A stretch of DNA of 64,000 nt from JAFGBI01 sp964454025 (GCA_964454025.1 CAYVRP010000011.1:1-64000); one strand, 5' to 3'. Positions 41,597 through 50,101 are shown, counted from the stretch's first letter. Notes: generated by a model from the sequence alone, not told the origin. Translations and numbers: made by a program.

Positions 41597-42358
41597 CTAG
41601 ACCAGGTAGAAGACGTTGGGCTGCGTGCCGAGCTCGGGTCGGCGGCGCAACGCCGGGCGGGTGGCGAGCAGGCGGCTCACGGCCGCGCCGTCGTCGGCGA
41701 GATCGCCGAAGGCCAGGGCCCCCGCGCCGTCGCGCTGGCAGGCCTCGACGCACGCCGGCGCGAGGCCGACGTCCACGCGCTCGGCGCAGAGCGTGCACTT
41801 CTCGACCACGCCCCGGCTTCGCCGCGGGAAGGGGCCGCCGGCAGCGCTCGACGCCGGGCGCTCCCAGTTGAAGCTCCGGGCGTCGTAGGGGCACGCCGCC
41901 ATGCAGTAGCGGCAGCCGATGCACCGGTGCGGGTCCATCGCCACCACGCCGTCTTCGCGCTGCCAGGTGGCGCGGGTAGGGCAGACCCGCGTGCAGGGCG
42001 GCGCGCTGCAGTGGTTGCAGGTCACCACCACCGGGAGCTCGCGCCGCGCCGGGGTCACCCGCGCGTGGAGCTGCTCCGGGAAGACGTTGGCGTAAGGCTC
42101 CTTCCAGATCCACTTGAGCTCGTGGCGGGGATCCGCGGGCGAAACCACGGCGTGGGCGGCGTGGCATGCCTGCTCGCAGGCCGAGCAGCCGCGGTCCCGC
42201 GCGCAGCGGGCGAGGTCCACCACCAGCGCCCAGCGGCGGGAGGGCGCCGGGGCCAGCAGCGGGCCGCCGACCTCCGGTGCCGCCGCGGCCGCGACCGAGG
42301 CGAGCACGACCACGCCCCCGCCGGCGAGCAGCCCGCGCCGCGTCAGCGCACCGCTCAC
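41597..42358 (-). CDS. DsrO-like Tat-exported ferredoxin subunit linked to apr-qmo
   Basis: A 253-residue protein with a twin-arginine signal (LTRRGLLAGGGVVVLASV), then four [4Fe-4S] Cys sets: CARDRGCSACEQACH, CNHCSAPPCTRVCP, CIGCRYCMAACP and CTLCAERV/CVEAC. The insert DPRHELKWIWKE and the end RPELGTQPNVFYLV mark a subgroup different from DsrO at 17174-17911. GTG start with GGAGG five bases upstream. It is first in the operon dsrO-like, dsrP-like, aprB, aprA, qmoA, qmoB, qmoC, dsrJ-like, and so probably reports directly to the dyad-bearing promoter region upstream. Confidence 0.9.
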   Translation of the reverse strand: MSGALTRRGLLAGGGVVVLASVAAAAAPEVGGPLLAPAPSRRWALVVDLARCARDRGCSACEQACHAAHAVVSPADPRHELKWIWKEPYANVFPEQLHARVTPARRELPVVVTCNHCSAPPCTRVCPTRATWQREDGVVAMDPHRCIGCRYCMAACPYDARSFNWERPASSAAGGPFPRRSRGVVEKCTLCAERVDVGLAPACVEACQRDGAGALAFGDLADDGAAVSRLLATRPALRRRPELGTQPNVFYLV

Positions 42359-42757
42359 GTCGCCTCCTGGTGGCGCGCAGGTCCGGGCGGGCGCCGCGCG
42401 GCGCTCCCGCTCTGCCCAGACCCGCCCGGCGCCGCGGGCGGGCCGCCGTGGCGCGGCCCCCAGGGGGGCTCACGGCGGGAGGCGACGGGGGCCGGCTTGG
42501 GAGCGCACATGGGCCGGGGGAGGCCCCCCTGGTTGCAGCAACCGTGCCGATCAGGTTCGCGGTTCGGAACCCGGTATTTCCGCTACTTTCTTCCGGTCCG
42601 GCAAATATGACGGGAACAGGCCCGTCATATGCAACGGATCAATGCCGAGCCACGGGGGGATCGGTCCGGTTCCCCGCGCGCCGGCGCCGACCGCAAGGCC
42701 GCGTCCACCGCCCGCTGGTGGCTCGCCCGCGAGGCATCGGCTATTCGAGCCCCCAGC
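42359..42757. promoter_or_regulatory. Divergent control region between the apr-qmo operon and mscS
   Basis: About 400 bases, GC-rich near the operon and AT-richer around 42575-42635. It holds a perfect 10-base-arm dyad (42605-42630) and a 9-base GC-rich inverted repeat (42383-42391 with 42421-42429) just upstream of the operon start. TTGCAT and TCATAT on the minus strand, 18 bases apart, overlap the dyad and could be the operon promoter. Confidence 0.45.
42605..42630. promoter_or_regulatory. Perfect dyad ATATGACGGG-N6-CCCGTCATAT upstream of the apr-qmo operon
   Basis: Ten-base perfectly complementary arms with a six-base spacer in the AT-rich island of the divergent region. Half-sites resemble those of the dyad in the dsrA/dsrM-like region (27295-27323): an AAATAT core followed two bases later by CGG, at almost the same distance from the centre. 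It overlaps a possible -35/-10 pair, as a repressor operator would. A transcribed hairpin is the alternative. Confidence 0.5.
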
Positions 42758-43639
42758 ATGGACTCGGTCCAGGGGTTCACGCAGGCCGTCACCACGTGGC
42801 TCATCACGCACGGGCTGCGGGTGGTCATCGCGCTCGCTCTCGGCGCCACCGCCCTCTACCTCGGCCGGCGGATCGTCAGCCGGGTGTTCCAGCCGCTGGT
42901 CGACGCCAGCGAGCTGGAGATGCGCAAGCGCGCCGAGACGCTCCGCGCCCTGGTCCGCTCCCTGATCTCGGCCACGCTGGTCCTGGTCACCGCCATCGTG
43001 GTGCTGAGCGAGCTCGGGATCGACGTCGGCCCGGTGCTGGCCGCCGCGGGGATCGTCGGCATCGCGGTCGGCTTCGGGGCCCAGCAGCTCGTCCAGGACG
43101 TGATCAGCGGGTTCTTCATCCTCATGGAGGATCAGATCCGGGTGGGCGACGTGATCGAGACCGCGGGCCGCTCGGGGCTGGTGGAGAACGTGTCCCTGCG
43201 CTCCACGAAGCTCCGGGATCTGGCGGGCAACGTCCATTTCATCCGGAACGGGAAGATCGACGTCGTCACCAACATGACCAAGGACTTCTCGTTTTACCTC
43301 TTCGACGTCGGCGTCGCGTACGACGCGGACCTGGACGCCGTCTTCGCCGCCCTGCGCGCCACGGACGCCGACCTCCGCGCCGATCCCGCGTACGCCGGTG
43401 AGATCCTCGAGCCCCTCGAGGTGCTGGGGGTCGATCGCTTCGCGGACTCGTCGATCGTCATCAAGGGCCGCATCAAGACCCTCCCGAGCAAGCAATGGCG
43501 CGTGGGCCGGGAGTACAACCGCCGGCGCCGGGCGGCCTGCGCCGCGCGCGGCATCGAGTTCCCGTTCCCGCAGATCACCGTGTGGGCCGGCGGTGCGGCG
43601 GCGCCGCGCGTTCCCGACCCGCCGCCGCGCGCCGGCTGA
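42758..43639 (+). CDS. MscS-family small-conductance mechanosensitive channel
   Basis: A 293-residue inner-membrane protein with three helices at the N-terminus. The pore helix and following beta domain are diagnostic: LAAAGIVGIAVGFGAQQLVQ, DVISGFFILMEDQIRVGDVIE, then SLRSTKLRDLAGNVHFIRNG. It opens under membrane tension to release solutes. The ATG at 42758 (MDSVQGFTQAV) begins just before the first helix; an earlier ATG at 42629 lies inside the operator dyad region and would add 43 unlikely residues. It is divergent from the apr-qmo operon and convergent with the next gene. Confidence 0.9.
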   Translation: MDSVQGFTQAVTTWLITHGLRVVIALALGATALYLGRRIVSRVFQPLVDASELEMRKRAETLRALVRSLISATLVLVTAIVVLSELGIDVGPVLAAAGIVGIAVGFGAQQLVQDVISGFFILMEDQIRVGDVIETAGRSGLVENVSLRSTKLRDLAGNVHFIRNGKIDVVTNMTKDFSFYLFDVGVAYDADLDAVFAALRATDADLRADPAYAGEILEPLEVLGVDRFADSSIVIKGRIKTLPSKQWRVGREYNRRRRAACAARGIEFPFPQITVWAGGAAAPRVPDPPPRAG

Positions 43640-43658
43640 GCGCGCGCCCGGCGCGCGG

Positions 43659-45299
43659 TCACTCCTCGCCCGGCCAGGGGCGGTGGATCGCGGCGGCGTC
43701 GTAGAGCCAGAAGCGGCCGCGGTGGCTCTTCGCGATGACCCGGTCGGCGTAGGCGCCGAAGGTGCGCCAGCGGGGGTCCTCGCCGGGGTCCTCGTCCGGG
43801 GTGCGCACCAGCACCCAGTCGAAGTAAGCCGCGTAGGCGGCGCGCGGATCGTAGCTCTCCGGGTGCCACTCGAGCCCGGACGGGAAGCGCGGCGGGCGCT
43901 CGCCCGCGTCGCGGCGGCGCACGGGGAGGCTCGCGTACCGGGTGAAGTCGAAGGCGATCTCGCCCGGGCGCCGCACCACGTGGTAGGCGAGCTGGTGCAC
44001 CCAGATCTCGCGCCAGATGGCCGGCGACGCCGAGTAAGAGTGCATCACGGCGATGGCGCGCGCCCCCGGCGGCAGATCATCGATGATGGCGCTCGCGTCG
44101 CGCGCGCCCGGGATGGTCGCGAAGGCGCGGACCGTCGTCAGCGCGAGCGTGAGCCCCAGGGTGACGATCGCGGCGCGGACCCCCCGCGCGAGGCCGCCCT
44201 CCCCGCGGGGCGTGGCCGCGACGAGGAAGGTGAGCCAGAGGACCGGCAGCCGCTCGAAGATCCACCAGGTGCTCATGAGCACCCGCGGCGTGATGAGATA
44301 GAGCAGGAACCACGTGGCAGCGAGCGCGCGAAACTCGCGGGAGCGCGGCGCGGCGGACGCCGGAGGTGCGACCGCGCTCGCGAGCCAGAGCAGCAGCAGC
44401 AGGCCGAGGGAAGCCAGGAAGAGGACGCGATCGGCCTGGTCGCCGAGGTTTCCGACGGCGAAGCTCGAGAGCTCCCAGAGCTTCTGCCAGGCCGGAGCGT
44501 CCAGGCCGTCCTGCTGGGGCTCCCAGTAGATGTGCGGCGCGTTGCGGTGGGCGCGGTGGACCAGCACCGCGTAGCCCGCGGCCGGCAGGACCGGCCAGGG
44601 TGCGGTCACCACCTCGCGCAGCCAGGGTCGCAGCCCCACCTCGCGCGGCAGCCGTCGCGCGAGGGTGGCGACGCCGACGCTGATGCACAGGCAGAGCAGA
44701 ACCAGGACGTGCGCGTAGGCGACGATCAGCGCCCCGGCGACGACCCACCCGAGCGCATGGCGCTCCCCATCCCGCCAGCGCATCCACCCGGCGAGCGTGA
44801 GCAGCCCCACCGGGGCGAACAGGGCATAGTTGATGAAACCCCAGCCGACGACGTAGCTGTAGGACAGCGGCAGGAGGAAGGCCGCGTACCAGCGCGGTCG
44901 AGCGGCGACGTCCATGATCGCGAGCGCGGCGCAGGCGGTCAGGATCGGCACCAGCGACAGCAGGATCTTGCCCGCCACCTCGATCGGGACGACGAGGCCC
45001 AGCGCCGCGACCAGGACGTGAAAGAGGCCATTATAGGTGAGGGGCGTCGCGACGTATACGGCGTGCTCGGGCGCGGACGGGTCCAGGAGGCGGCGCAGGA
45101 TGGCGCCCAGCGCCAGGTGCTGCGGGTAGTCGATGCACGGCGGGCAAGGGGTGAGCCAGTAGGCGAGGGCGAAGACGCCCACCGCGCCCCAGTAGGCGGC
45201 GGTGAGCCCCGGCGTCTCGAGGCGTCCTCGCTCGAGCCAGCCGCGCCACCGCGCGGCGCGGAGCGGCGGTCGAGCGGGCGCAGGCGCGGCGGCGGTCAT
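43659..45299 (-). CDS. Multi-pass membrane protein, possibly GT-C glycosyltransferase-like
   Basis: A 546-residue protein with around ten to eleven transmembrane helices and a C-terminal soluble part. Early residues include CPPCIDYPQHLALGAILRRL just after the first helix; a D-Y-P-x-H motif in the first periplasmic loop is suggestive of GT-C fold lipid-linked-sugar transferases, where an Asp is catalytic. The soluble tail (about 400-546) is rich in Trp, Tyr and Arg. I cannot assign a family or substrate. The ATG is at 45299 with no strong ribosome site. It is convergent with mscS. Confidence 0.6.
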   Translation of the reverse strand: MTAAAPAPARPPLRAARWRGWLERGRLETPGLTAAYWGAVGVFALAYWLTPCPPCIDYPQHLALGAILRRLLDPSAPEHAVYVATPLTYNGLFHVLVAALGLVVPIEVAGKILLSLVPILTACAALAIMDVAARPRWYAAFLLPLSYSYVVGWGFINYALFAPVGLLTLAGWMRWRDGERHALGWVVAGALIVAYAHVLVLLCLCISVGVATLARRLPREVGLRPWLREVVTAPWPVLPAAGYAVLVHRAHRNAPHIYWEPQQDGLDAPAWQKLWELSSFAVGNLGDQADRVLFLASLGLLLLLWLASAVAPPASAAPRSREFRALAATWFLLYLITPRVLMSTWWIFERLPVLWLTFLVAATPRGEGGLARGVRAAIVTLGLTLALTTVRAFATIPGARDASAIIDDLPPGARAIAVMHSYSASPAIWREIWVHQLAYHVVRRPGEIAFDFTRYASLPVRRRDAGERPPRFPSGLEWHPESYDPRAAYAAYFDWVLVRTPDEDPGEDPRWRTFGAYADRVIAKSHRGRFWLYDAAAIHRPWPGEE

Positions 45300-45346
45300 C
45301 GGCGCCCGCCTTGATAGCGGGTCGCCCCCCAGGCCGCCAGGGGGCG

Positions 45347-46963
45347 TCAGCGTCCGCCCGCGCTCCGGCGCCGCCGGGCGAGCAGCAGCAGCGCCAGCGC
45401 GACGAGCGCGCCCCGCGCGGGCGCCGGGGCCCGGCCGACCAGCGCGCAGCCGCAGCCGCCCGCGGCGCCGCCGTCACCGGCCGCGCCGCGCGACGTGGGG
45501 GGCGCCACCGGCGGGGTCGACGAGCCCCCCGTGGGAGAGGCGTCGCTGCCGGTGCTGGTCCCCGTGGTGGAGCCGGTGTCGAGCGGCTGCGCGGCGCTGC
45601 ACGCGGGATCGCTGGCCTGGTCGCAGTACTCGGAGGCGCCGATGTCGGGCGCCGCCCCGAGGTAGACCGGGTTGCCGTCGAAGTCGGTCCAGTCCCGCCA
45701 GGCGAGCGGGCTACCGGCGTCGATGGCCGCGCTGCCCGCGCCGAGGCGATAGTCCGCGGTGAACGCCGCCGCGGCCTCGTCCACCTGGAGCTCGCCCGGA
45801 CCCAGCGTCCAGCTCGGCGCGGCGCCCACGAAGAGGTTGTGGTAGTGATCACCGTCGGGGACGTTGCCCAGCTGGATCCCGCCGAAGCCGGGGCTCGCGC
45901 CCTGGACGACGGCGAAGATGTTGTTGCGGACGACGATCTCGCCGGGCTCGAGCACGCCGGTGTAGCCCGCGTCCTCCTCGACGTTGAGGCCGAACATGTC
46001 GCGCGCCGCCTGCTCGATGAGGTGGTTGTTCGGCGTGTGGACGATGGTGTTGTGCTCGAACACCAGGTTCCTGAAATCCGTGTTGACCGGCTGCAGCAGG
46101 TATAGCCACATCGCGTCCACGGAGATGTTGTAGGCGACCAGCGAGTCCTCGATCTTGCCGTGGTGCTCCTGGATGGCGTCGGTGCCCTGGAAGTTGCCGG
46201 AGCAGCCCTCGAAGAGGCCGACGCTCTGCTCGCAGTAGTTGTGGTGGAACAGGACGCCAGAGATGGTGGATCCGGCCTGCCCGTTCACGATCTCGAGGCA
46301 GCCGCCCTCCGAGCCCCCGAGCGTGGAGTTCGGGCCGTGCGCCTCGAGGGCCACATTGTACGCGATCTCGTTGTTCGAGGCCATCACCATGTAGGCCTCG
46401 GCGCCGCCCGAGGTGTTCATGTCCCCCGTGTCGCCGCTCATGGCCGAGAGGTGGTGGACCACGTTGTGGTGGATGTAGTTGCCCTCGCCCATGATCCCGA
46501 AGCCGAGCTCGAACGAACCCCCGGAGCCGTCCACCTCGCAGTCTCGCACCTCGGCGCCGGGGCCCTGGACCGAGATCCCCACCCGTCCGGAGCCGATCAC
46601 CTTGACTCCGGCCAGGACCCCGTCCTGGCCCACCGTCACGCCTCCGAAGCCGGCGCCCGTGCCCGCGATGACGGGCCGCGCCGCGGACTCGGGGCCGTAG
46701 CGGGTGACGATGGCGCTGCGGATGCTGAGCCCGCTCGTCTCGTACGGGTTGGCGGTGCCGGCCTTGAGGTACAGCGCCTCGTAGCCGCCGCCGCCGAAGC
46801 CGCTCCCCGCGACGCTCGCGAGCGTGCGCTTCGGGGTGGCCTCGGAGAGGCCGTCGTTGGCGTCGTCGCCCGCGTCGGCGTCGAGGTAGTACTCCTGCGC
46901 GCTGCCCCAGGTCGCGGTGGTCAGGACGGCCGCGATCGCGGCCACGCCTCGTCGGTTCGGCAT
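45347..46963 (-). CDS. Secreted right-handed beta-helix protein with MYXO-CTERM-like tail
   Basis: A 538-residue exported protein. It has a signal peptide (MPNRRGVAAIAAVLTTATW, cleavage near GSAQ), then EYYLDADAGDDANDGLSEATP, the usual start of DUF1565/pectate-lyase-like helices, followed by many short Asn/Gly-rich coils (NYIHHNVVHHL, NEIAYNVALEAHG, VLFHHNYCEQS, LVFEHNTIVHTPNNH). No lyase active site is evident. The tail has a Thr/Ser/Gly linker, GGCGCALV, a hydrophobic helix (GALVALALLLLA) and RRRR: the tripartite layout of MYXO-CTERM sorting signals that myxosortase processes for surface display. This is a marker for Myxococcota. Confidence 0.85.
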   Translation of the reverse strand: MPNRRGVAAIAAVLTTATWGSAQEYYLDADAGDDANDGLSEATPKRTLASVAGSGFGGGGYEALYLKAGTANPYETSGLSIRSAIVTRYGPESAARPVIAGTGAGFGGVTVGQDGVLAGVKVIGSGRVGISVQGPGAEVRDCEVDGSGGSFELGFGIMGEGNYIHHNVVHHLSAMSGDTGDMNTSGGAEAYMVMASNNEIAYNVALEAHGPNSTLGGSEGGCLEIVNGQAGSTISGVLFHHNYCEQSVGLFEGCSGNFQGTDAIQEHHGKIEDSLVAYNISVDAMWLYLLQPVNTDFRNLVFEHNTIVHTPNNHLIEQAARDMFGLNVEEDAGYTGVLEPGEIVVRNNIFAVVQGASPGFGGIQLGNVPDGDHYHNLFVGAAPSWTLGPGELQVDEAAAAFTADYRLGAGSAAIDAGSPLAWRDWTDFDGNPVYLGAAPDIGASEYCDQASDPACSAAQPLDTGSTTGTSTGSDASPTGGSSTPPVAPPTSRGAAGDGGAAGGCGCALVGRAPAPARGALVALALLLLARRRRSAGGR

Positions 46964-47213
46964 GGGTCGCCTCCTCGTCTCGCGTACAGTCAACGGTACC
47001 CCGCGCGCGCAGGCGAAACCAACGGCGCGGAGCCCGCCTCGTCGCGCCGCCTGCAACGCGGCCGCAGTATTACCGTGTCGGGCCAAGGATCGATCGGCGA
47101 CGGGCGAGCGCGCCGCTCGGCCGCGTCGCTCGCGCGGGCGCCTGGGCGGGCGGGTGCGGCGCGGCCGCCGCGTTGACGGCTCGACGCGGGCGCGGCATCG
47201 TCTCGCCGCCGCC

Positions 47214-48086
47214 ATGAACCCACGAGATTCCGCCCTGCCACGGTGTCTTCTCGCCGGGCTGCTCCTGCTCTGTCCTCCGCTCCTCGCGCAGGAATCCACC
47301 GACACTGCCGACCCCGCGGACGAGGCGGGCGACGGCGGCGACGAGGGTGACGACGCGGTGGCGGAATCGGCGGACGTCGCGGACGAGGCCGAGGCCGAGG
47401 TCACCCTCGACCCGGACGCGGGCGCGCGCGGCGCGTGCAGCCCCGCCTGCCGGGCCGGGTTCGTCTGCGTCGAGGGGCGCTGCGTCACGGCCTGCAACCC
47501 GCCCTGTGCCGCCGACGAGGTGTGCGCGGCCAGCGGCGCCTGCGTGCCCGCGCGCGATCTCGAGCCCGAGTCGACCGATCCGGCCCGGACGCTGACCGGC
47601 GTGCACGGCTTCGGCGGCGTGGTGCTCGGCGGCGGGGTCACGCTGCACTCCTTCAGTCTGCCGGACGGGACCCTCGACACGCCGACCACCTGGGGGGCGT
47701 TCCTCTTCGCGCTCCGCGCGGGGGTCACCGTCGACCAGGCCGAGGTGTCGCTGGAGTGGGCGCCGAGCACCTTCCGGCCGATCATCGGCGACTCGGAGCC
47801 GGCGCTGGACAACGACGACTCGCTGCACAGCTTCACCGGCGGTGTCGGCTACCACCTCCCGCTCACTCCGGGCGCCTATTGGACCCTGCGCCTCGGCGCC
47901 GGCTTCATCGCCACCGGCGATCGCACCGACTTCCTCGGGCGCCTCGATCTGTTCGCCATCTCCGTGAAGACGAGGTACCTGCTCCTCGACTTCTCGTTCC
48001 CCAGCGTGCGCTACCAGTCGGACTTCGACCTTTATCATCGCTGGACGGGCATGTTCAACGTGGGCGTGGCGTACATCTCGCCGTGA
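47214..48086 (+). CDS. Exported hypothetical protein with Cys-rich module and beta-rich C-terminus
   Basis: A 290-residue protein, not recognised. Signal peptide (LPRCLLAGLLLLCPPLLAQ) is followed by about 50 very acidic residues, then a Cys-rich module (CSPACRAGFVCVEGRCVTAC, NPPCAADEVCAASGACVPA) like short EB-type or pilus-adhesin modules common in myxobacterial proteins. From residue ~130 it is Gly/aromatic and alternating (GFGGVVLGGGVTLHSFS), ending FNVGVAYISP, which resembles the last strand of an outer-membrane beta-barrel. It is divergent from the beta-helix gene. The role is unknown; an outer-membrane or surface protein is the best guess. Confidence 0.65.
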   Translation: MNPRDSALPRCLLAGLLLLCPPLLAQESTDTADPADEAGDGGDEGDDAVAESADVADEAEAEVTLDPDAGARGACSPACRAGFVCVEGRCVTACNPPCAADEVCAASGACVPARDLEPESTDPARTLTGVHGFGGVVLGGGVTLHSFSLPDGTLDTPTTWGAFLFALRAGVTVDQAEVSLEWAPSTFRPIIGDSEPALDNDDSLHSFTGGVGYHLPLTPGAYWTLRLGAGFIATGDRTDFLGRLDLFAISVKTRYLLLDFSFPSVRYQSDFDLYHRWTGMFNVGVAYISP

Positions 48087-48111
48087 GCCGGGGCGGCGTC
48101 GGGGTCCGAGC

Positions 48112-48510
48112 GTGAGCAGCCGGGGTCGGCCCTACCGCACGGTCGTCATCGACGGCTTCGAGGTGCTCGTCGGGCGGAGCGCGGCCGACAACGATCAGCT
48201 CACCTTCCGGGTGGCGGCGCCGCGCGATCAGTGGCTCCACGTCGCCGGGGGCACGCCCGGCAGCCACGTCGTCATCCGCAACCCCGAGGCGATCGAGATC
48301 CCGCGGCCCGTGCTGGAGCGCGCGGCGGCGCTGGCGGCCTGGTACTCGAAGGCGCGGGGGGCGCCGCGGGTAGAGGTGCACTGCTGCCGCGTGGCCGACG
48401 TGTCCAAGGAGCGGGGCGCGCCCGCGGGGCAGGTCCTGCTCCGCCGCTTCTCGCGGCTCAAGGTGGTCCCGTGCGGGCTGCTCGGCGACGACGAGGACGG
48501 CGAGGGGTGA
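48112..48510 (+). CDS. Stand-alone NFACT-R (DUF814) RNA-binding domain protein
   Basis: A 132-residue protein matching the NFACT-R domain of RqcH/Tae2/NEMF: DGFEVLVGRSAADNDQLTFRVA, DQWLHVAGGTPGSHVVIRN, RAALAAWYSKARG region and VEVHCCRVADVSKERGAPAGQVLL. In RqcH and its relatives this domain binds the obstructed large ribosomal subunit during rescue. Here only the R domain is present, without the NFACT-N and coiled-coil parts, so it is either a truncated remnant or a small stand-alone form known from several bacterial groups. It starts 25 bases after the previous gene and could be co-transcribed. Confidence 0.82.
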   Translation: MSSRGRPYRTVVIDGFEVLVGRSAADNDQLTFRVAAPRDQWLHVAGGTPGSHVVIRNPEAIEIPRPVLERAAALAAWYSKARGAPRVEVHCCRVADVSKERGAPAGQVLLRRFSRLKVVPCGLLGDDEDGEG

Positions 48511-48526
48511 CGCGCCCCGCGGCGCG

Positions 48527-49915
48527 TCAGGGCAGGAACCGGCGCGCGTTGGCGTCGAGGACCGCGCCGTCGAAGGGCGCCTCGCCGCTGTCGTACCCGA
48601 GCTGCGCGAGGTAATAGGCCTCGTCGCGGCTCGCCGGGAGGTTGTTCCACCAATCGGAGCCGAAGAGGACCCGATCCTCGAACCCGAGGTCCCGGACCCG
48701 CTGCGCGTTCCGGCGGTAGCGCCGGCGGCGGCTGGGCTTGACGACCAGATCGTTGGAGATGTCCGAGTAGACGAGGACGCCGCGCGACCCGTCGAACTCC
48801 GCCATCAGCGCGAGGAGCTCGTCCACCCACTCGTCGTGCCGCTCCTGCAGCTCGGCGAAGTGGGCCAGGTTGACGCGGAGGACGTGCGACGGATCGCCGT
48901 CCCAGGTCGCGGCGAGCGCCGCCAGCGTGGGGCGCCAGCACCGCGGTCGCGCGAGCGCGGCCCGCTCCGCGTCCTGCCCGCGCGCGCCGGCCCCGAAGCG
49001 GCTCGCGTGGGCGGTCACGGGCAGCCCGTGCTGCCGACAATGTTCGAAGAGCTCGATCGGGATCGAGCCCACCGGCACCCCGAGCGGCGGGTAGAGCTTC
49101 ACTCCGCGGAACACCCCCGCCGGCGCGAGCAGGGAGCGCGCCCAGGCGACCAGCGCCTCGGGCGAGCCGGGGTACCGGCGCGGATCGACGCAGAGGAAGG
49201 GGATGATCTCCGGGTGCGGCGGGGGCGACGCGTTGACCGCGGCCACGAGCGCCTCGACCTCCCGGAGCTGGTCGTCGAAGCCCAGCCGCGGCGCGCCCTG
49301 CAGGCCGAAGGAGGGGGGATGCGCCTTGAACGCATGGTCGAAGTCGACCGTGAGCAGCACGACGCGCGAGCAGGGTACGCCGCGGTCCGTGCTGGCGGCG
49401 ATGTACTGTCGGTACATGTCCTGGTGGGTCACGTGACTTCCCGGGGGACAGGCACGCGCGTGCGCCGCGTACAGGTTCCGGGCGAGCTCGGCGAGGGCGG
49501 CCCCGAGGTCGCGCGACTCGCCCTGCTTGCGGTGCTTCTGGGCGAGGTCGAAGAGCAGGTCCAAAAATCGCCAGAGCGCGACCCCCTCCGTGAGCCCGAG
49601 CTCCTTCCGCACGGTGTCCCGGTCGAGGCACGAGGTCTGGATGGCCATGCGGATCAGTCCCTCGAGATCCTCGACCATGAGGTCGTGACGGAAGTAACGG
49701 CTACAGCAGCGGATGAGGTAGAGCTGCAGGCGCACCCAGAGCGTCCCCCGCTCGAGCCGCTTCTCGAGGATCCGGGGGTGCTGCCGCTGCCGCCGGGTCA
49801 AATGGCAGAGGCCCTTCGCCAGGTACTCGACGAACAGATAGTAGAACTGCGCCTCCGGCGTGTGGTCGATGGAGAAGAAATGGGTGTGGAGGTTGATGGT
49901 GGGTCGTGCCTGCAT
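48527..49915 (-). CDS. Amidohydrolase-family protein (TIM-barrel metal-dependent hydrolase)
   Basis: A 462-residue cytoplasmic protein with amidohydrolase features: NLHTHFFSID near the start (HxH metal motif), FRGVKLYPPLGVPV, LPVTAHASRFG (third His) and RVLFGSDWWNNLP (metal/catalytic Asp). It is like PF04909-type enzymes. A 120-residue helical insert follows the first motif, and a loop contains HVTHQDMYRQYIAAS. GGAG stands six bases before the ATG at 49915. Substrate is unknown. It is convergent with the NFACT-R gene (16 bases apart). Confidence 0.8.
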   Translation of the reverse strand: MQARPTINLHTHFFSIDHTPEAQFYYLFVEYLAKGLCHLTRRQRQHPRILEKRLERGTLWVRLQLYLIRCCSRYFRHDLMVEDLEGLIRMAIQTSCLDRDTVRKELGLTEGVALWRFLDLLFDLAQKHRKQGESRDLGAALAELARNLYAAHARACPPGSHVTHQDMYRQYIAASTDRGVPCSRVVLLTVDFDHAFKAHPPSFGLQGAPRLGFDDQLREVEALVAAVNASPPPHPEIIPFLCVDPRRYPGSPEALVAWARSLLAPAGVFRGVKLYPPLGVPVGSIPIELFEHCRQHGLPVTAHASRFGAGARGQDAERAALARPRCWRPTLAALAATWDGDPSHVLRVNLAHFAELQERHDEWVDELLALMAEFDGSRGVLVYSDISNDLVVKPSRRRRYRRNAQRVRDLGFEDRVLFGSDWWNNLPASRDEAYYLAQLGYDSGEAPFDGAVLDANARRFLP

Positions 49916-50101
49916 CGTGCGCTCCTCGCCCCTCCCCGCGTCCCGCTCGCGGGCGAAGGTAGCCGGTCGGGCCCCGGGCGCGAAGCGGGGCGCGCGGCGC
50001 GCTCGCCGGCAGCCGAATCGAGCCGGGGCGCGAGGGACCCTGGTCAAGCGGGGCCAGCCGGCGTAGGCAGCGGGTCCACCCACGCCTGCGAGGATCTCCC
50101 C

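Noticed and set aside
15944..42358. Horizontal-transfer scar around the sulfur island
   Set aside because: No transposase, integrase, tRNA target or clear change of base composition at either border; transfer is possible but not shown by the sequence.
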